Shown piece by piece: positions 8,014 through 16,182 of a stretch of DNA of 21,437 nucleotides. Numbering within the stretch: the stretch's first letter is position 1; each line of letters opens with the position of its first letter. Location of the stretch: the NCBI RefSeq assembly GCF_032250955.1, contig NZ_JAVVES010000047.1:1-21437 (forward strand), in the 5' to 3' direction. Under the pieces are notes generated by a model that saw only the letters and a program-made list of their open reading frames with translations, made no database searches and was not told the origin of the DNA. The translations under genes were made by a program, and so were the position numbers. The DNA comes from Sulfuriflexus sp032250955. GTDB lineage: Bacteria > Pseudomonadota > Gammaproteobacteria > AKS1.

Positions 8014-9089
8014 TGAATATGCGACGAGCCAGAACAACATATAAGCAACAGGGCCAGGCGATGACAGAGTTTGCCGTCGTGGCGGCGTTTGTGCTGGTGC
8101 CGTTGTTCCTGTTGATCCCCATACTGGGCAAGTATATTGACGTGAAACACAAGACCATTCAGGCTGCCCGTTACGAGGCCTGGGAATATACGGCGTGGAA
8201 TTCTGATAGCAGCAGTGGACGTTTCAAGGGCTTTACCAAAACAATTCCGGTGAAAACCTTCCTTGATACCAAGCGGGAGTCGATCAACCGCTTTTATAGT
8301 GACCCGTCTGCATTGCTGGAAACGACCGACAGGCAGGCCTGGCAAAGCTCCAAATTGAATCCGTTATGGTTTGACCACAAAGGTGATACCTTAGTCGACT
8401 CCATAACCGAAAATAATCCGGTGACAGAACACGCAACACCGGACAAACTGCATGTCGTCTCCGGCTTGCTGAATGTGGTGGGTACAGTTGCTGATGTGAT
8501 AGCCGATGTACTCGAGTTCATTGGCATCAGGGCCGGCTTTACCCAGATCGATGGCGACGGCAATTTCCGCTCCGGCACCCGCGCCAGGATGGCATCTGTG
8601 GACTGGGCCGATCCGAATAATGATCTGGCGGTGGATTCATTCGTCAATGGCGTCTCATTCAGCCATAAGGCTGCCGTCATGTCGGAGGGCTGGAGTGCCG
8701 GTGGTCGTGATCACACCAAGTACCAGGTTCGCGGCCTGGTGCCGACCTCGCTGCTGGATATACCCGCACTCAACACAGTACGGGATATCGTTAAATATAT
8801 CCTGCTCTCGCCGGAACTGGATTCTGACTGGCTCAAGTTCGGCTATGTTAATGACGATGCGGTGCCGCATGATCGCCTGATTGCACAGGGCAGTACCACA
8901 CCGGGCGACATCCTCTGTGGAACACGCCTGAAGTATTATCGCTATAAGTCACCCAACGAACCGACGCCAGGCAGCTATACGGGCGTCTGGAACCCGGATA
9001 CGGCCATCGAGGAAGTGGGTTATCGGGATAATTTACCCAAGAAGAAGCCGCCGCTGAAAAAATTCGGCTCCTGTGCAGGGAAACTGTAA
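8013..9089 (+). CDS. TadE/TadG-type pseudopilin, 358 residues
   Basis: The leader is MNMRRARTTYKQQG|QAMTEF, with a predicted cut at G14|Q15, Glu at +5 and Phe at +6. A hydrophobic helix (about 20-41) follows, then KHKTIQAARYEAWEYTAW, matching the region after the helix in TadE-like minor pilins (aromatic AAR/EAWE). The C-terminal 300 residues are soluble, of unknown fold, and much longer than a typical TadE (about 150-200 residues). The ATG overlaps the TGA of the upstream gene (TGATG), so translation is probably coupled. Likely role: minor pilin or envelope component of pilus assembly. Confidence 0.7.
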   Translation: MNMRRARTTYKQQGQAMTEFAVVAAFVLVPLFLLIPILGKYIDVKHKTIQAARYEAWEYTAWNSDSSSGRFKGFTKTIPVKTFLDTKRESINRFYSDPSALLETTDRQAWQSSKLNPLWFDHKGDTLVDSITENNPVTEHATPDKLHVVSGLLNVVGTVADVIADVLEFIGIRAGFTQIDGDGNFRSGTRARMASVDWADPNNDLAVDSFVNGVSFSHKAAVMSEGWSAGGRDHTKYQVRGLVPTSLLDIPALNTVRDIVKYILLSPELDSDWLKFGYVNDDAVPHDRLIAQGSTTPGDILCGTRLKYYRYKSPNEPTPGSYTGVWNPDTAIEEVGYRDNLPKKKPPLKKFGSCAGKL

Positions 9090-9092
9090 CGG

Positions 9093-9785
9093 ATGATATT
9101 GTTTAAAAAATTATACCTGCTGCTCCTGATGATGATGCTGGCTTTGTCTCCATCAACACTGATCGCGGAGCCGAAGTTCCCGGCGCCGCCTGATGCCGAG
9201 GTGAGCTGGGTTGGCAAGAATCTTGAGTTTAATGACATGCCCATGCGCCTGAGAAAATTCACCAGCGAGGACAGTGTTGAGGCTGTGTTGGCGTTTTACC
9301 GGGAATTATGGAAAGAGCCTTTACTGGAAAATGTGCCGGGACATATCGAGCAGGATCTAGCGGACTGGAAGATGATCACGCGCCCGGAAGACGGCTACAT
9401 GATGAGCGTGCAGGTCAAGCCATATCTGGGCAGTGGTGCCTGGGGCTACCTTGGGATCAGCAAAATCGATGATCTCGACGCCAACGTGGAACCGGGTTTC
9501 GGTTTTCCGAAAATGAACGGTAGCCAGGTAGTAAATGATGTCAAGCATAATGACAGTGTAAAGAACGCCCGCACGGTCATGCTGCAAAACAAGTATTCGC
9601 TGGGCAGTAATGTGCAGTATTACCGGGATCATTATACCGGCAGAGGCTGGAACAAGGTTCTGGACAGAACAGCCGTGCCGGGCAAGTTGCACACGTTTGT
9701 TTTCAGGAAAGGCACTAACGAAGTGTCCATGACCGTGGCGCGTACCGGTGATGGCAGTCAGGTTGTGGCCAATGTTATTGAGTGA
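9093..9785 (+). CDS. Secreted protein of unknown function with an internal duplication
   Basis: This 230-residue protein begins with a cleavable-type signal peptide (hydrophobic 6-24, likely cut near LIAEP), so it should be periplasmic or outer-envelope. I do not recognise the family. Two copies of a roughly 70-residue unit can be aligned: residues 51-123 (S..SVEAVLAFYRELW, then YMMSVQV) and 160-229 (SLGSNVQYYRDHY, GWNKVL, then EVSMTV). Each shows helix-FYR-loop-W followed by two or more strands. It starts 3 bp after the upstream stop, and the next gene follows after 9 bp, so it is almost surely part of the pilus operon. An accessory role in the periplasm is inferred from context only. Confidence 0.7.
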   Translation: MILFKKLYLLLLMMMLALSPSTLIAEPKFPAPPDAEVSWVGKNLEFNDMPMRLRKFTSEDSVEAVLAFYRELWKEPLLENVPGHIEQDLADWKMITRPEDGYMMSVQVKPYLGSGAWGYLGISKIDDLDANVEPGFGFPKMNGSQVVNDVKHNDSVKNARTVMLQNKYSLGSNVQYYRDHYTGRGWNKVLDRTAVPGKLHTFVFRKGTNEVSMTVARTGDGSQVVANVIE

Positions 9786-9794
9786 GGTGATTTT

Positions 9795-10232
9795 ATGTAC
9801 CCGATAAGCCGTCACCTGCAGCATGGGCAGTCCATGGTGGAGTACATCGTGGTAGTGTTTTTTTCTGTGTTGCTGCTGGCCGCGCCCTTATATGACCCCG
9901 GCGCCGCTGATAGCGATGACACTTTCAAGAACTTTGAATATGCAAAAAATGATCAGGGCAGGCGCCTGAACGCTGTACAGGCAGTACAGGCAGTCATTAA
10001 GGATAACTACAATGGCTATTCCTATGCGATGTCTCTCAGTGAATACCCTGATTATCTGCCGTTACAAGAGCAGAGACAGGCATTGAATGATTTCAATGCC
10101 CAATTGGATGATTTGAACGGCCTTAAAGATGATGCTGCAAATTTTGTGAGCAACAACGTACCACCGTCACTGGACAGCTTCAGTTTCCCGGTAAAATTGC
10201 CACCTGATTTTTCAGATATTTCGCCGTTTTAG
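9795..10232 (+). CDS. Short pseudopilin with class III-type leader
   Basis: This 145-residue protein has a very short leader, MYPISRHLQHG, followed by QSMVEYIVVVFFSVLLLAAP: a G11|Q12 cut, Glu at +5, Tyr at +6 and a single hydrophobic helix (about 18-34). This is the same motif as in the Flp pilin. The mature C-terminal part is acidic, with a predicted helical segment (QALNDFNAQLDDLNGLKDD) and a proline-rich end. A 9-bp tandem repeat GTACAGGCA at 9975-9992 encodes VQAVQA. A strong Shine-Dalgarno GAGGTGA (9784-9790) overlaps the previous stop. It is probably a minor pilin in the TadE/TadF slot, though not recognisably either one. Confidence 0.7.
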   Translation: MYPISRHLQHGQSMVEYIVVVFFSVLLLAAPLYDPGAADSDDTFKNFEYAKNDQGRRLNAVQAVQAVIKDNYNGYSYAMSLSEYPDYLPLQEQRQALNDFNAQLDDLNGLKDDAANFVSNNVPPSLDSFSFPVKLPPDFSDISPF

Positions 10233-10288
10233 AATTAGATAATTTTAATCATAGTACCAACAGTTGAAAACAACTCCAGGAAGAAAAA

Positions 10289-12163
10289 ATGGCTGTTACC
10301 ATTAAATCGAGCAAGAAGAAAAATACAACATCACTCCTCATGGGCGCCATTATCTTTGGCGTGATTGCCGCGTTGTTGTCAGTCCTTTATCTGAAGTATA
10401 AGGAAAACGCGATACGCGAGAGCCTGCTGCAGAAAGAAGAGACGATGGTCGCGGTAGTGGTGGCCAAAGCCGACTTGCCCAAGGGTAGCCAGGTGACCTC
10501 TGGCAATATGGCGGTGCGTAACCTTCCGAGCAAGTATGTTTATGCGGCCGCGGTCAAACCAGCTGAATTCGGACTGGTAGAGGGCCGTTTCCTGGAAGAA
10601 GAGCTTAACGCCGGTACGCCGCTACTAAAGACGATGGTCAAAAAAGAATTCAGCAACGACTTCTCTGACACTATCAACGAAGGTCGTCGCGCCATGACCA
10701 TTCAGGTCGATGAAATCAATACGATTTCAGGCTTTATTCGTCCCGGCAACTATGTAGACATCTTTACCCGTCTGGAAGACGGTTCCGGTGGCAGCGAAGA
10801 GCCCGGCATTATTCCTGTTCTGCAGCGCGTAATGGTAATGGCAACGGGTAAAAGCGCGGCTGGCGAGTTCCGTGAAAAATATATATACGGTGGCCAGCAA
10901 AACCCTTTCTCCTATAACACGCTGACGCTGGATGTCTCGCCCAAAGAGGCGGCCCTGTTAAAAACAGCGGAAACCAGTGGCGAATTACTGGCACTGTTGC
11001 GTAATCGTAATGATCAGGGTGGTGCCTCCTTTACCAGGGTTGTCGCTACTGATTTGTTCAGCAATGCAACGGATATGGTCAGGAAAAGCACCTTGCTGGC
11101 AGCCGCCGAATCGGCTGACAGTTATTGCGAAATCAAGCAGGGTGATATCGAAGTCAAGGACGGCTATGTATATAACAAGCATGGCAAACGCGTGGATAAC
11201 CTGGTCGCCCAGGAAGGTGGCACCATTGTTACGCGTGATTCACGTGTTGTACAAAATGAAGAGGGTAATATCGCTCCGGGCTTTGCCATGAATCGCCATG
11301 GCAAGATGATTACGGATCCGAACGTAGTGGCAAAAAACTGCGTTCTCATGACCAAAGACGGCAAGGTTCTCAGTGGACGCGGTTTGTCTGTTGACCGTAA
11401 TGGTCGCCTGGTAACCAGTAATGGCAAGGTTGTCGATGCGGCGGATCTCAAGGTTACTGCAGATGGCAAGCTTATTACTGCCGATGGTGCCATTCTGGAG
11501 GATTCAAGCGTAGTTCTTGGCAAGGATGGCAAGGTGCTTACTTCCGATGATGTAAGAATCACCAAAGACGGTTTCATTGTCACCAAAGACGGCAAGGTCA
11601 TGACCGCGGACGGCAAGGTGCTTGAAGGTGTGACTGTGGATGAAAATGGCAATGTCATTGCTGCTGACGGCACAATTCTCAAGGCTGATGAAATTACGGT
11701 CAACGCCGACGGAACAGTGACAGGTAAGGACGGCAAGATGATCGCCGGTGTCAGCGGCAAGGATGACCCTGAAGCAGTCAACGCTGCCAAGAAACTGCTG
11801 GCAGACGGCATGCGCAAGACGGAAGGCGGCTTTGTCGTTGATAAAGACGGCAATGTTTATACGCAGGATGGCAAATTGCTCAAAGGTGCGACCCTTGGCG
11901 CTGACGGCAAGGTGCGCACTGCTGATGGGCGAGAGCTCACTGCAGATGACATTGTAGTCAATGCCGATGGCAGCATCTCAGATGCCAATGGTGAGCCGAT
12001 TAAAGGCCTGACCGCGGATAGTAATAGTGCCAAATCGAAAGCTATGCAGGCGCTGCTCGCCACCCAGTCGGTGGAGACACTCGGTGATAACGACAGCTAT
12101 GAATTCGTTACCGGTGGTAAGGGTGGCATAGCTGATGTCCAGGAAGTACCCATAAGAGATTAA
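10289..12163 (+). CDS. cpaB: CpaB/RcpC pilus assembly protein with a long heptad-repeat tail
   Basis: This 624-residue protein is about twice the usual length of CpaB/RcpC (about 250-350). Residues 1-260 are a standard CpaB: basic N-terminus, one membrane helix (about 14-34), an SAF-like segment (VAVVVAKADLPKGSQVT) and the conserved RRAMTIQVDEINTISGFIRP...YVDI core. In this family the protein sits with the secretin at the outer membrane. Residues 288-573 are an added tail of 7-residue units ending in DG, NG or a similar pair (see the repeat entry). The last residues (YEFVTGGKGGIADVQEVPI) resemble the normal CpaB end, so the repeats may be an insertion before it. Two cysteines flank the start of the tail (C280, C351). 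AGGAAG lies five bases before the ATG. The secretin gene follows after 20 bp. Confidence 0.88.
   Translation: MAVTIKSSKKKNTTSLLMGAIIFGVIAALLSVLYLKYKENAIRESLLQKEETMVAVVVAKADLPKGSQVTSGNMAVRNLPSKYVYAAAVKPAEFGLVEGRFLEEELNAGTPLLKTMVKKEFSNDFSDTINEGRRAMTIQVDEINTISGFIRPGNYVDIFTRLEDGSGGSEEPGIIPVLQRVMVMATGKSAAGEFREKYIYGGQQNPFSYNTLTLDVSPKEAALLKTAETSGELLALLRNRNDQGGASFTRVVATDLFSNATDMVRKSTLLAAAESADSYCEIKQGDIEVKDGYVYNKHGKRVDNLVAQEGGTIVTRDSRVVQNEEGNIAPGFAMNRHGKMITDPNVVAKNCVLMTKDGKVLSGRGLSVDRNGRLVTSNGKVVDAADLKVTADGKLITADGAILEDSSVVLGKDGKVLTSDDVRITKDGFIVTKDGKVMTADGKVLEGVTVDENGNVIAADGTILKADEITVNADGTVTGKDGKMIAGVSGKDDPEAVNAAKKLLADGMRKTEGGFVVDKDGNVYTQDGKLLKGATLGADGKVRTADGRELTADDIVVNADGSISDANGEPIKGLTADSNSAKSKAMQALLATQSVETLGDNDSYEFVTGGKGGIADVQEVPIRD
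11150..12007 (+). repeat. Coding 21-bp/7-residue DG-turn repeat array in cpaB
   Basis: In the encoded protein the turn glycine, or its replacement, falls at 358, 365, 372, 379, 386, 393, 400, 407, 414, 421, 428, 435 and 442: thirteen positions with an exact spacing of seven. Further runs are 454-482, 521-528 and 540-568. Steps of 12 instead of 7 occur at 326-338, 442-454 and 528-540. A typical unit is KVMTADG. At DNA level this appears as recurring GACGGCAAGGT-like words, diverged between copies, so the array is old or under selection and not a recent tandem expansion. Confidence 0.85.
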
Positions 12164-12183
12164 TTACAAGAAAGGTAATAACA

Positions 12184-13509
12184 ATGTTTAGTAAAATATC
12201 AATGACAGGCAGCTACTGCGGAAAATATTTCGCACATGCATTATTGTTGATTTCGACCCTGTTATTCAGTGGCGTCAGTCAGGCACAAACTGACATGCTG
12301 CTATACGAGGGTGAGGTCAAGGTTATGCGCGTCGGTGACGTTGACAGGGTTGCCCTTGGTAACAGCTCTATTGCCAGTACTTCCGTGGTCAGTAATGGCC
12401 AGCTAATTGTGATAGGCGAAAAGGAGGGGATAACCTCCATGCATATCTGGCATAAGGACGGCAAGGAGAGTGATTACAAGCTGGTTGTCACCAAGGGGGA
12501 CAGTGGTGGCAACAGTACGGATATTGCTGATTTGATCTCCTCTGTACCGGGCGTAAAGGTGAGAACAATTTCCGGTAAATCAATCATCGAAGGGGTGGTT
12601 AATCCGGATCAGAAGAAGGTTCTCAAGATGCTCACCAAGGAGTATCCCGGTGTGATTGACATGACCCAGGAATCGATTGTTGCAGGCGGCAGTCGCATGG
12701 TGCTTCTGAATGTGAAGTTTACCGAGTTCAAGACCAACAAGCTGGAAAAGCTTGGGATTGCCTGGCAAACAGATATCAATGGCCCATCAGCGGGTTATGC
12801 CAATGTTAATCCCAGCAATGTGAGTACGAGTGATACCAGTGGTCTGACAGATGTCTTTGCCGGCGCGCCATTGAACCCGCTGGAAGCGAATCCGCCACTG
12901 GGTTATTTCGGGATACTCACCGAGATAACCTCGCGCCTGAACTTCCTGGCCAGCAGTGGTGACGCAATTATTCTTGCCGAACCACGTTTGAGTGCACGGA
13001 GTGGCGGTAGTGCCGAGTTTGTTGCTGGTGGTGAGGTGCCGATCCCGATCCAGACGGAAGACGGTATCACTATTGAATACAAGAAATACGGTATTATTCT
13101 TAACATATCACCTATCGCTGATGATAATGGCAATGTACAGGCGCGAGTTGAGACCGAAGTCAGCACAATCGATAACTCGGTAACCGTCAACGGCGCACCT
13201 GGCTTTCTGACGCGCAAGACTTCAACGGATATCAGCCTGCGTGACGAACAAACCCTGGTGATATCGGGTCTGGTTGACCATAACGTTTCAGAAAGTCTCG
13301 ATAAGGTGAAGTTCCTGGGCGACCTGCCTATTCTCGGGCCGCTTTTCAGATCCAAAACCTTTACGGCCAAAAAGAGCGAGCTGGTTATCTTTGTGACTCC
13401 GAAGATATATGATGCCCAGTCTGAAGAAAACCAGCGCAGCATAAAACTTTCAGATGAGCTCAGAGAGCGTTTCAAGTCAGCCATAAAAGATGACAATATT
13501 CTTGACTAG
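12184..13509 (+). CDS. cpaC: Tad outer-membrane secretin CpaC/RcpA
   Basis: This 441-residue type II/III-like secretin forms the outer-membrane pore of the Tad pilus. A signal peptide ends near VSQA|QT (34/35). Next come a pilus-type N-terminal domain (about 38-103, LYEGEVKVMRVGDVDRVALG), a BON-like domain (about 108-165, STDIADLISSVPGVKVRTIS) and the secretin domain (about 172-410), with VPIPIQTEDGITIEYKKYG, the signature GDLPILGPLFRS (379-390) and ELVIFVTPKI (399-408). No lipobox was seen. An AAAGG ribosome site precedes the ATG. It lies between cpaB and tadA, the usual Tad order except that no cpaD or cpaE/tadZ follows. Confidence 0.92.
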   Translation: MFSKISMTGSYCGKYFAHALLLISTLLFSGVSQAQTDMLLYEGEVKVMRVGDVDRVALGNSSIASTSVVSNGQLIVIGEKEGITSMHIWHKDGKESDYKLVVTKGDSGGNSTDIADLISSVPGVKVRTISGKSIIEGVVNPDQKKVLKMLTKEYPGVIDMTQESIVAGGSRMVLLNVKFTEFKTNKLEKLGIAWQTDINGPSAGYANVNPSNVSTSDTSGLTDVFAGAPLNPLEANPPLGYFGILTEITSRLNFLASSGDAIILAEPRLSARSGGSAEFVAGGEVPIPIQTEDGITIEYKKYGIILNISPIADDNGNVQARVETEVSTIDNSVTVNGAPGFLTRKTSTDISLRDEQTLVISGLVDHNVSESLDKVKFLGDLPILGPLFRSKTFTAKKSELVIFVTPKIYDAQSEENQRSIKLSDELRERFKSAIKDDNILD

Positions 13510-13519
13510 GTGCTAATTG

Positions 13520-15316
13520 ATGTTCGATATCATTATTAAAGAAGACGAAACCGACGAAGTCCTTGCCGCCGTTCGTTGCGAAGCTAAAAGTTGCACCATA
13601 GGCAAGTCACGAGGGAACCTGGTTCGTCTCTCCGGATGGCGTATAGGCGGTGTTCATGCCGAACTCTATCAGAATGAAAAGGGTATATTTCTGGAAGACA
13701 AGGGCAGCAATCTGGGCACCAAGGTTAATGCTGCCCGGGTTGAAACATATGGGCCGCTACGATCTTCCGATATGATTGTGATTGATTCCTATCGCATTCA
13801 GGTTGGTATCGCCGCCGCTGCCGGGAACGAAGAATTCATGGAAGATGCCGAGAATGAGGTTGCCGCTGCTGCTGAAGTAGTCGCGCAGCAAGTTGCCGAG
13901 CCGGAAACCATAGTTCAAGAAGCGGTTGTTGAAGCCACTGCCCGGCCCGAACCAAAGCCGCAACCGGTTCCCGCACCTGCAGCGCCCGCAAGTGTCCTCA
14001 AATCCGCGCTCTCGTTTGACGAAATGAGTGATGATGAGATTGCTCTGCGGGAAGAAAAGCAGATGTGGCGTGGCAGAATCCACGGCCAATTACTTCGCAT
14101 GATGGACTTGCGTCGAACCGATATCGACGGCATGGATGAGGCTTCACTGCGAGAAAAAACCAGAACAATCATTGACGAAATTATCGCCCATATTGGTGAC
14201 CGTCTACCCAGGATTGTTGACAAGGATCAGCTTGCGATCGAAGTGCTCAACGAGGCAATCGGGCTCGGGCCACTGGAGGAGTTACTGGCCGATGAAAGTA
14301 TCACCGAGGTCATGGTTAACCGTTTTGATGATATCTATATCGAACGTAGCGGCAAGCTGACCAAGTCCGCCATCCAGTTCAGTAATGATGCTGCTGTATT
14401 GTCCGCCATCGAACGGATCGTATCGCCGCTGGGCCGTCGCATCGATGAAAGTTCGCCGATGGTGGACGCCCGTCTCAAGGATGGTTCGCGTGTAAACGCA
14501 ATTATTCCGCCACTGGCGCTGAGGGGTTCGTGTATTACGATTCGTAAGTTCTCGACCAAGAAACTTACCTCGGATGACGTGATTGCCTTCGGCGCTGCCG
14601 AACCAAGAATGATTGCTTTTTTGAAAATGGCAGTAGAGCAGCATAAGAATATTATTATTGCCGGTGGTACCGGTAGTGGTAAAACAACACTGTTAAATGT
14701 ACTGTCAAATTTTATTCCGCCTACTGAACGTATTATTACAGTTGAAGATGCCGCTGAACTGAAACTGGTGCAGCCACACATTGTCTCGCTCGAGGCCCGG
14801 CCACCAAATATGGAAGGCAAGGGCGAGATCAGTATCCGTGACCTGGTCAAGAACTGTCTGCGTATGCGCCCTGACCGAATCGTCGTTGGTGAGTGTCGCG
14901 GCGGCGAGGCCCTTGATATGTTGCAGGCAATGAACACCGGCCATGATGGTTCGCTGACCACCGCACATGCCAACTCACCCAGAGACACCATCTCCCGCCT
15001 TGAGGTCATGGTGTTGATGGCCGGCATGGATTTACCGGCCTCGGCCATTCGAGAGCAGGTAGCTTCCGCAGTCGACCTGATCGTTCAGCAAAGCCGTTTC
15101 AGCGATGGTAGCCGCAAGATCACCCATATCTCTGAAATTACCGGTGTCGAACAGAATATTATCCAGATGCAGGATATTTTCCGCTTCAAACAAACCGGTA
15201 TAGACGAGAACGGTAAGGTAGTGGGTAATTTCGAGGCGACCGGGCAAATACCCGAGTTCTACGAAGACCTGGCTGCTCGCGGTATCTCTGTTGACATGAA
15301 TATTTTCAAGAATTGA
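13520..15316 (+). CDS. tadA: TadA/CpaF-type secretion ATPase with N-terminal FHA domain
   Basis: This 598-residue cytoplasmic hexameric ATPase powers Tad pilus assembly. Residues about 19-98 form an FHA domain (CTIGKSRGNLVRL, GGVHAEL, DKGSNLGTKVN), joined by an Ala/Glu/Pro-rich linker (about 100-160) to a CpaF/TadA core. In the core are IGLGPLEELLAD (about 247-258), Walker A GGTGSGKT (382-389), the acidic box ITVEDAAELKL, Walker B RIVVGE (453-458) and the His box GHDGSLTTAHANSPRD. The core looks fully active. The usual FHA Arg and Ser are Lys and Gly here, so phosphothreonine binding may be lost or changed. The ATG at 13520 has AGGTG seven bases upstream; an in-frame TTG at 13517 would add one residue. 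It overlaps or abuts tadB. Confidence 0.93.
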   Translation: MFDIIIKEDETDEVLAAVRCEAKSCTIGKSRGNLVRLSGWRIGGVHAELYQNEKGIFLEDKGSNLGTKVNAARVETYGPLRSSDMIVIDSYRIQVGIAAAAGNEEFMEDAENEVAAAAEVVAQQVAEPETIVQEAVVEATARPEPKPQPVPAPAAPASVLKSALSFDEMSDDEIALREEKQMWRGRIHGQLLRMMDLRRTDIDGMDEASLREKTRTIIDEIIAHIGDRLPRIVDKDQLAIEVLNEAIGLGPLEELLADESITEVMVNRFDDIYIERSGKLTKSAIQFSNDAAVLSAIERIVSPLGRRIDESSPMVDARLKDGSRVNAIIPPLALRGSCITIRKFSTKKLTSDDVIAFGAAEPRMIAFLKMAVEQHKNIIIAGGTGSGKTTLLNVLSNFIPPTERIITVEDAAELKLVQPHIVSLEARPPNMEGKGEISIRDLVKNCLRMRPDRIVVGECRGGEALDMLQAMNTGHDGSLTTAHANSPRDTISRLEVMVLMAGMDLPASAIREQVASAVDLIVQQSRFSDGSRKITHISEITGVEQNIIQMQDIFRFKQTGIDENGKVVGNFEATGQIPEFYEDLAARGISVDMNIFKN

Positions 15317-15318
15317 TC

Positions 15319-16179
15319 ATGATTGAAATTATCTCGATAACACTGGTTGCCGCTGCAACCCTGCTCTCGGCAGCATCACTGTATTTCCTGCTGGGCAAGC
15401 GCGGTATTGAAATGTTCCAGGAATACCGCCAGATGTTCACCGAAAGCGCAAACGTTAGCATGCGTGACATGGTCATGGTGGCTAATCCACAACGCCTGTT
15501 CTATGCAAACGTCATAGCGATGATCGTGCTGCCGATTTTCGTTGGTCTGGTCACACGTGACTTTATCATCGCCGGGGTAATATTTGTGCTGATAGCGGCG
15601 CTGCCCCAGATCATGTATCGATCAATGCAGAAAAAGCGACTGCTAAAATTTGAACAGCAGCTGCCTGACGCCATGGCCATGCTGGCCGGCTCACTGCGAG
15701 CGGGTGCGAGTCTGTCTATCGCTATCGACAGTATGGTTCGGGAAATGCCGCCGCCTATCAGTCATGAGTTTGAACTCTTTCTGCGCGAACAGAAGCTCGG
15801 GGCCGATTTTGATACAGCCATCACGCATATGGAGCACAGGGTGCCGGTGCTTGATTTCCAGCTGGTGATTGCGGCATTGCGTATTTCCAGAGAGGTTGGC
15901 GGCAACCTCACCGAGGTCATGGACAGCATGGCCGACACCTTGCGCAAGAAACATATGATGGAAGGCAAGATCAAGAGCCTGACTGCCCAGGGCAAGATGC
16001 AGGGTATTGTGATGGCTTTTCTGCCGATATTTCTCGGCATCATCCTGATGTTTATAGAGCCGGACGCTATGGGCAAGATGTTTACGACCGAATATGGCTG
16101 GGTAACCCTTGGCGTTATCGTCATCATGGAATTTCTCGGTTTTCTGACCATAAAGAAAATAACCTCAATTGACGTATAA
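15319..16179 (+). CDS. tadB: Tad inner-membrane platform protein TadB
   Basis: This protein of about 286 residues belongs to the type II secretion F family. It has an N-terminal membrane helix (about 3-23), a hydrophobic pair near 70-105, a cytoplasmic T2SSF domain (FEQQLPDAMAMLAGSLRAGAS, then ALRISREVGGNLTEVMDSMA) and two C-terminal helices (about 232-283). TadB and TadC together form the inner-membrane platform moved by TadA. The ATG at 15319 lies 2 bp after the tadA stop; a TTG at 15313 overlapping that stop would add two residues and cannot be excluded. The ribosome site is weak, which suits translational coupling to tadA. Confidence 0.9.
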   Translation: MIEIISITLVAAATLLSAASLYFLLGKRGIEMFQEYRQMFTESANVSMRDMVMVANPQRLFYANVIAMIVLPIFVGLVTRDFIIAGVIFVLIAALPQIMYRSMQKKRLLKFEQQLPDAMAMLAGSLRAGASLSIAIDSMVREMPPPISHEFELFLREQKLGADFDTAITHMEHRVPVLDFQLVIAALRISREVGGNLTEVMDSMADTLRKKHMMEGKIKSLTAQGKMQGIVMAFLPIFLGIILMFIEPDAMGKMFTTEYGWVTLGVIVIMEFLGFLTIKKITSIDV

Positions 16180-16182
16180 TCT

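Noticed and set aside
10262..10275. Short hairpin AGTTG-AAAA-CAACT just before the cpaB ribosome site
   Set aside because: The stem has only five pairs, mostly A-U rich, and no T run; it may form but is too weak to call.
11164..11853. 229-codon open frame on the minus strand opposite cpaB, with a Ser/Pro-rich repetitive product
   Set aside because: It mirrors the 21-bp periodicity of the DG repeats on the coding strand; it has no ribosome site and a low-complexity composition. It is a shadow of cpaB.
11150..12007. Regular repeats that might be taken for a CRISPR array or satellite
   Set aside because: The repeats are in frame, diverged at the DNA level and conserved at the protein level (DG turns), with no identical repeats or unique spacers.
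14335..15048. 237-codon open frame on the minus strand opposite tadA
   Set aside because: It lies wholly inside the well-supported ATPase core with Walker motifs and shows no recognisable domain.
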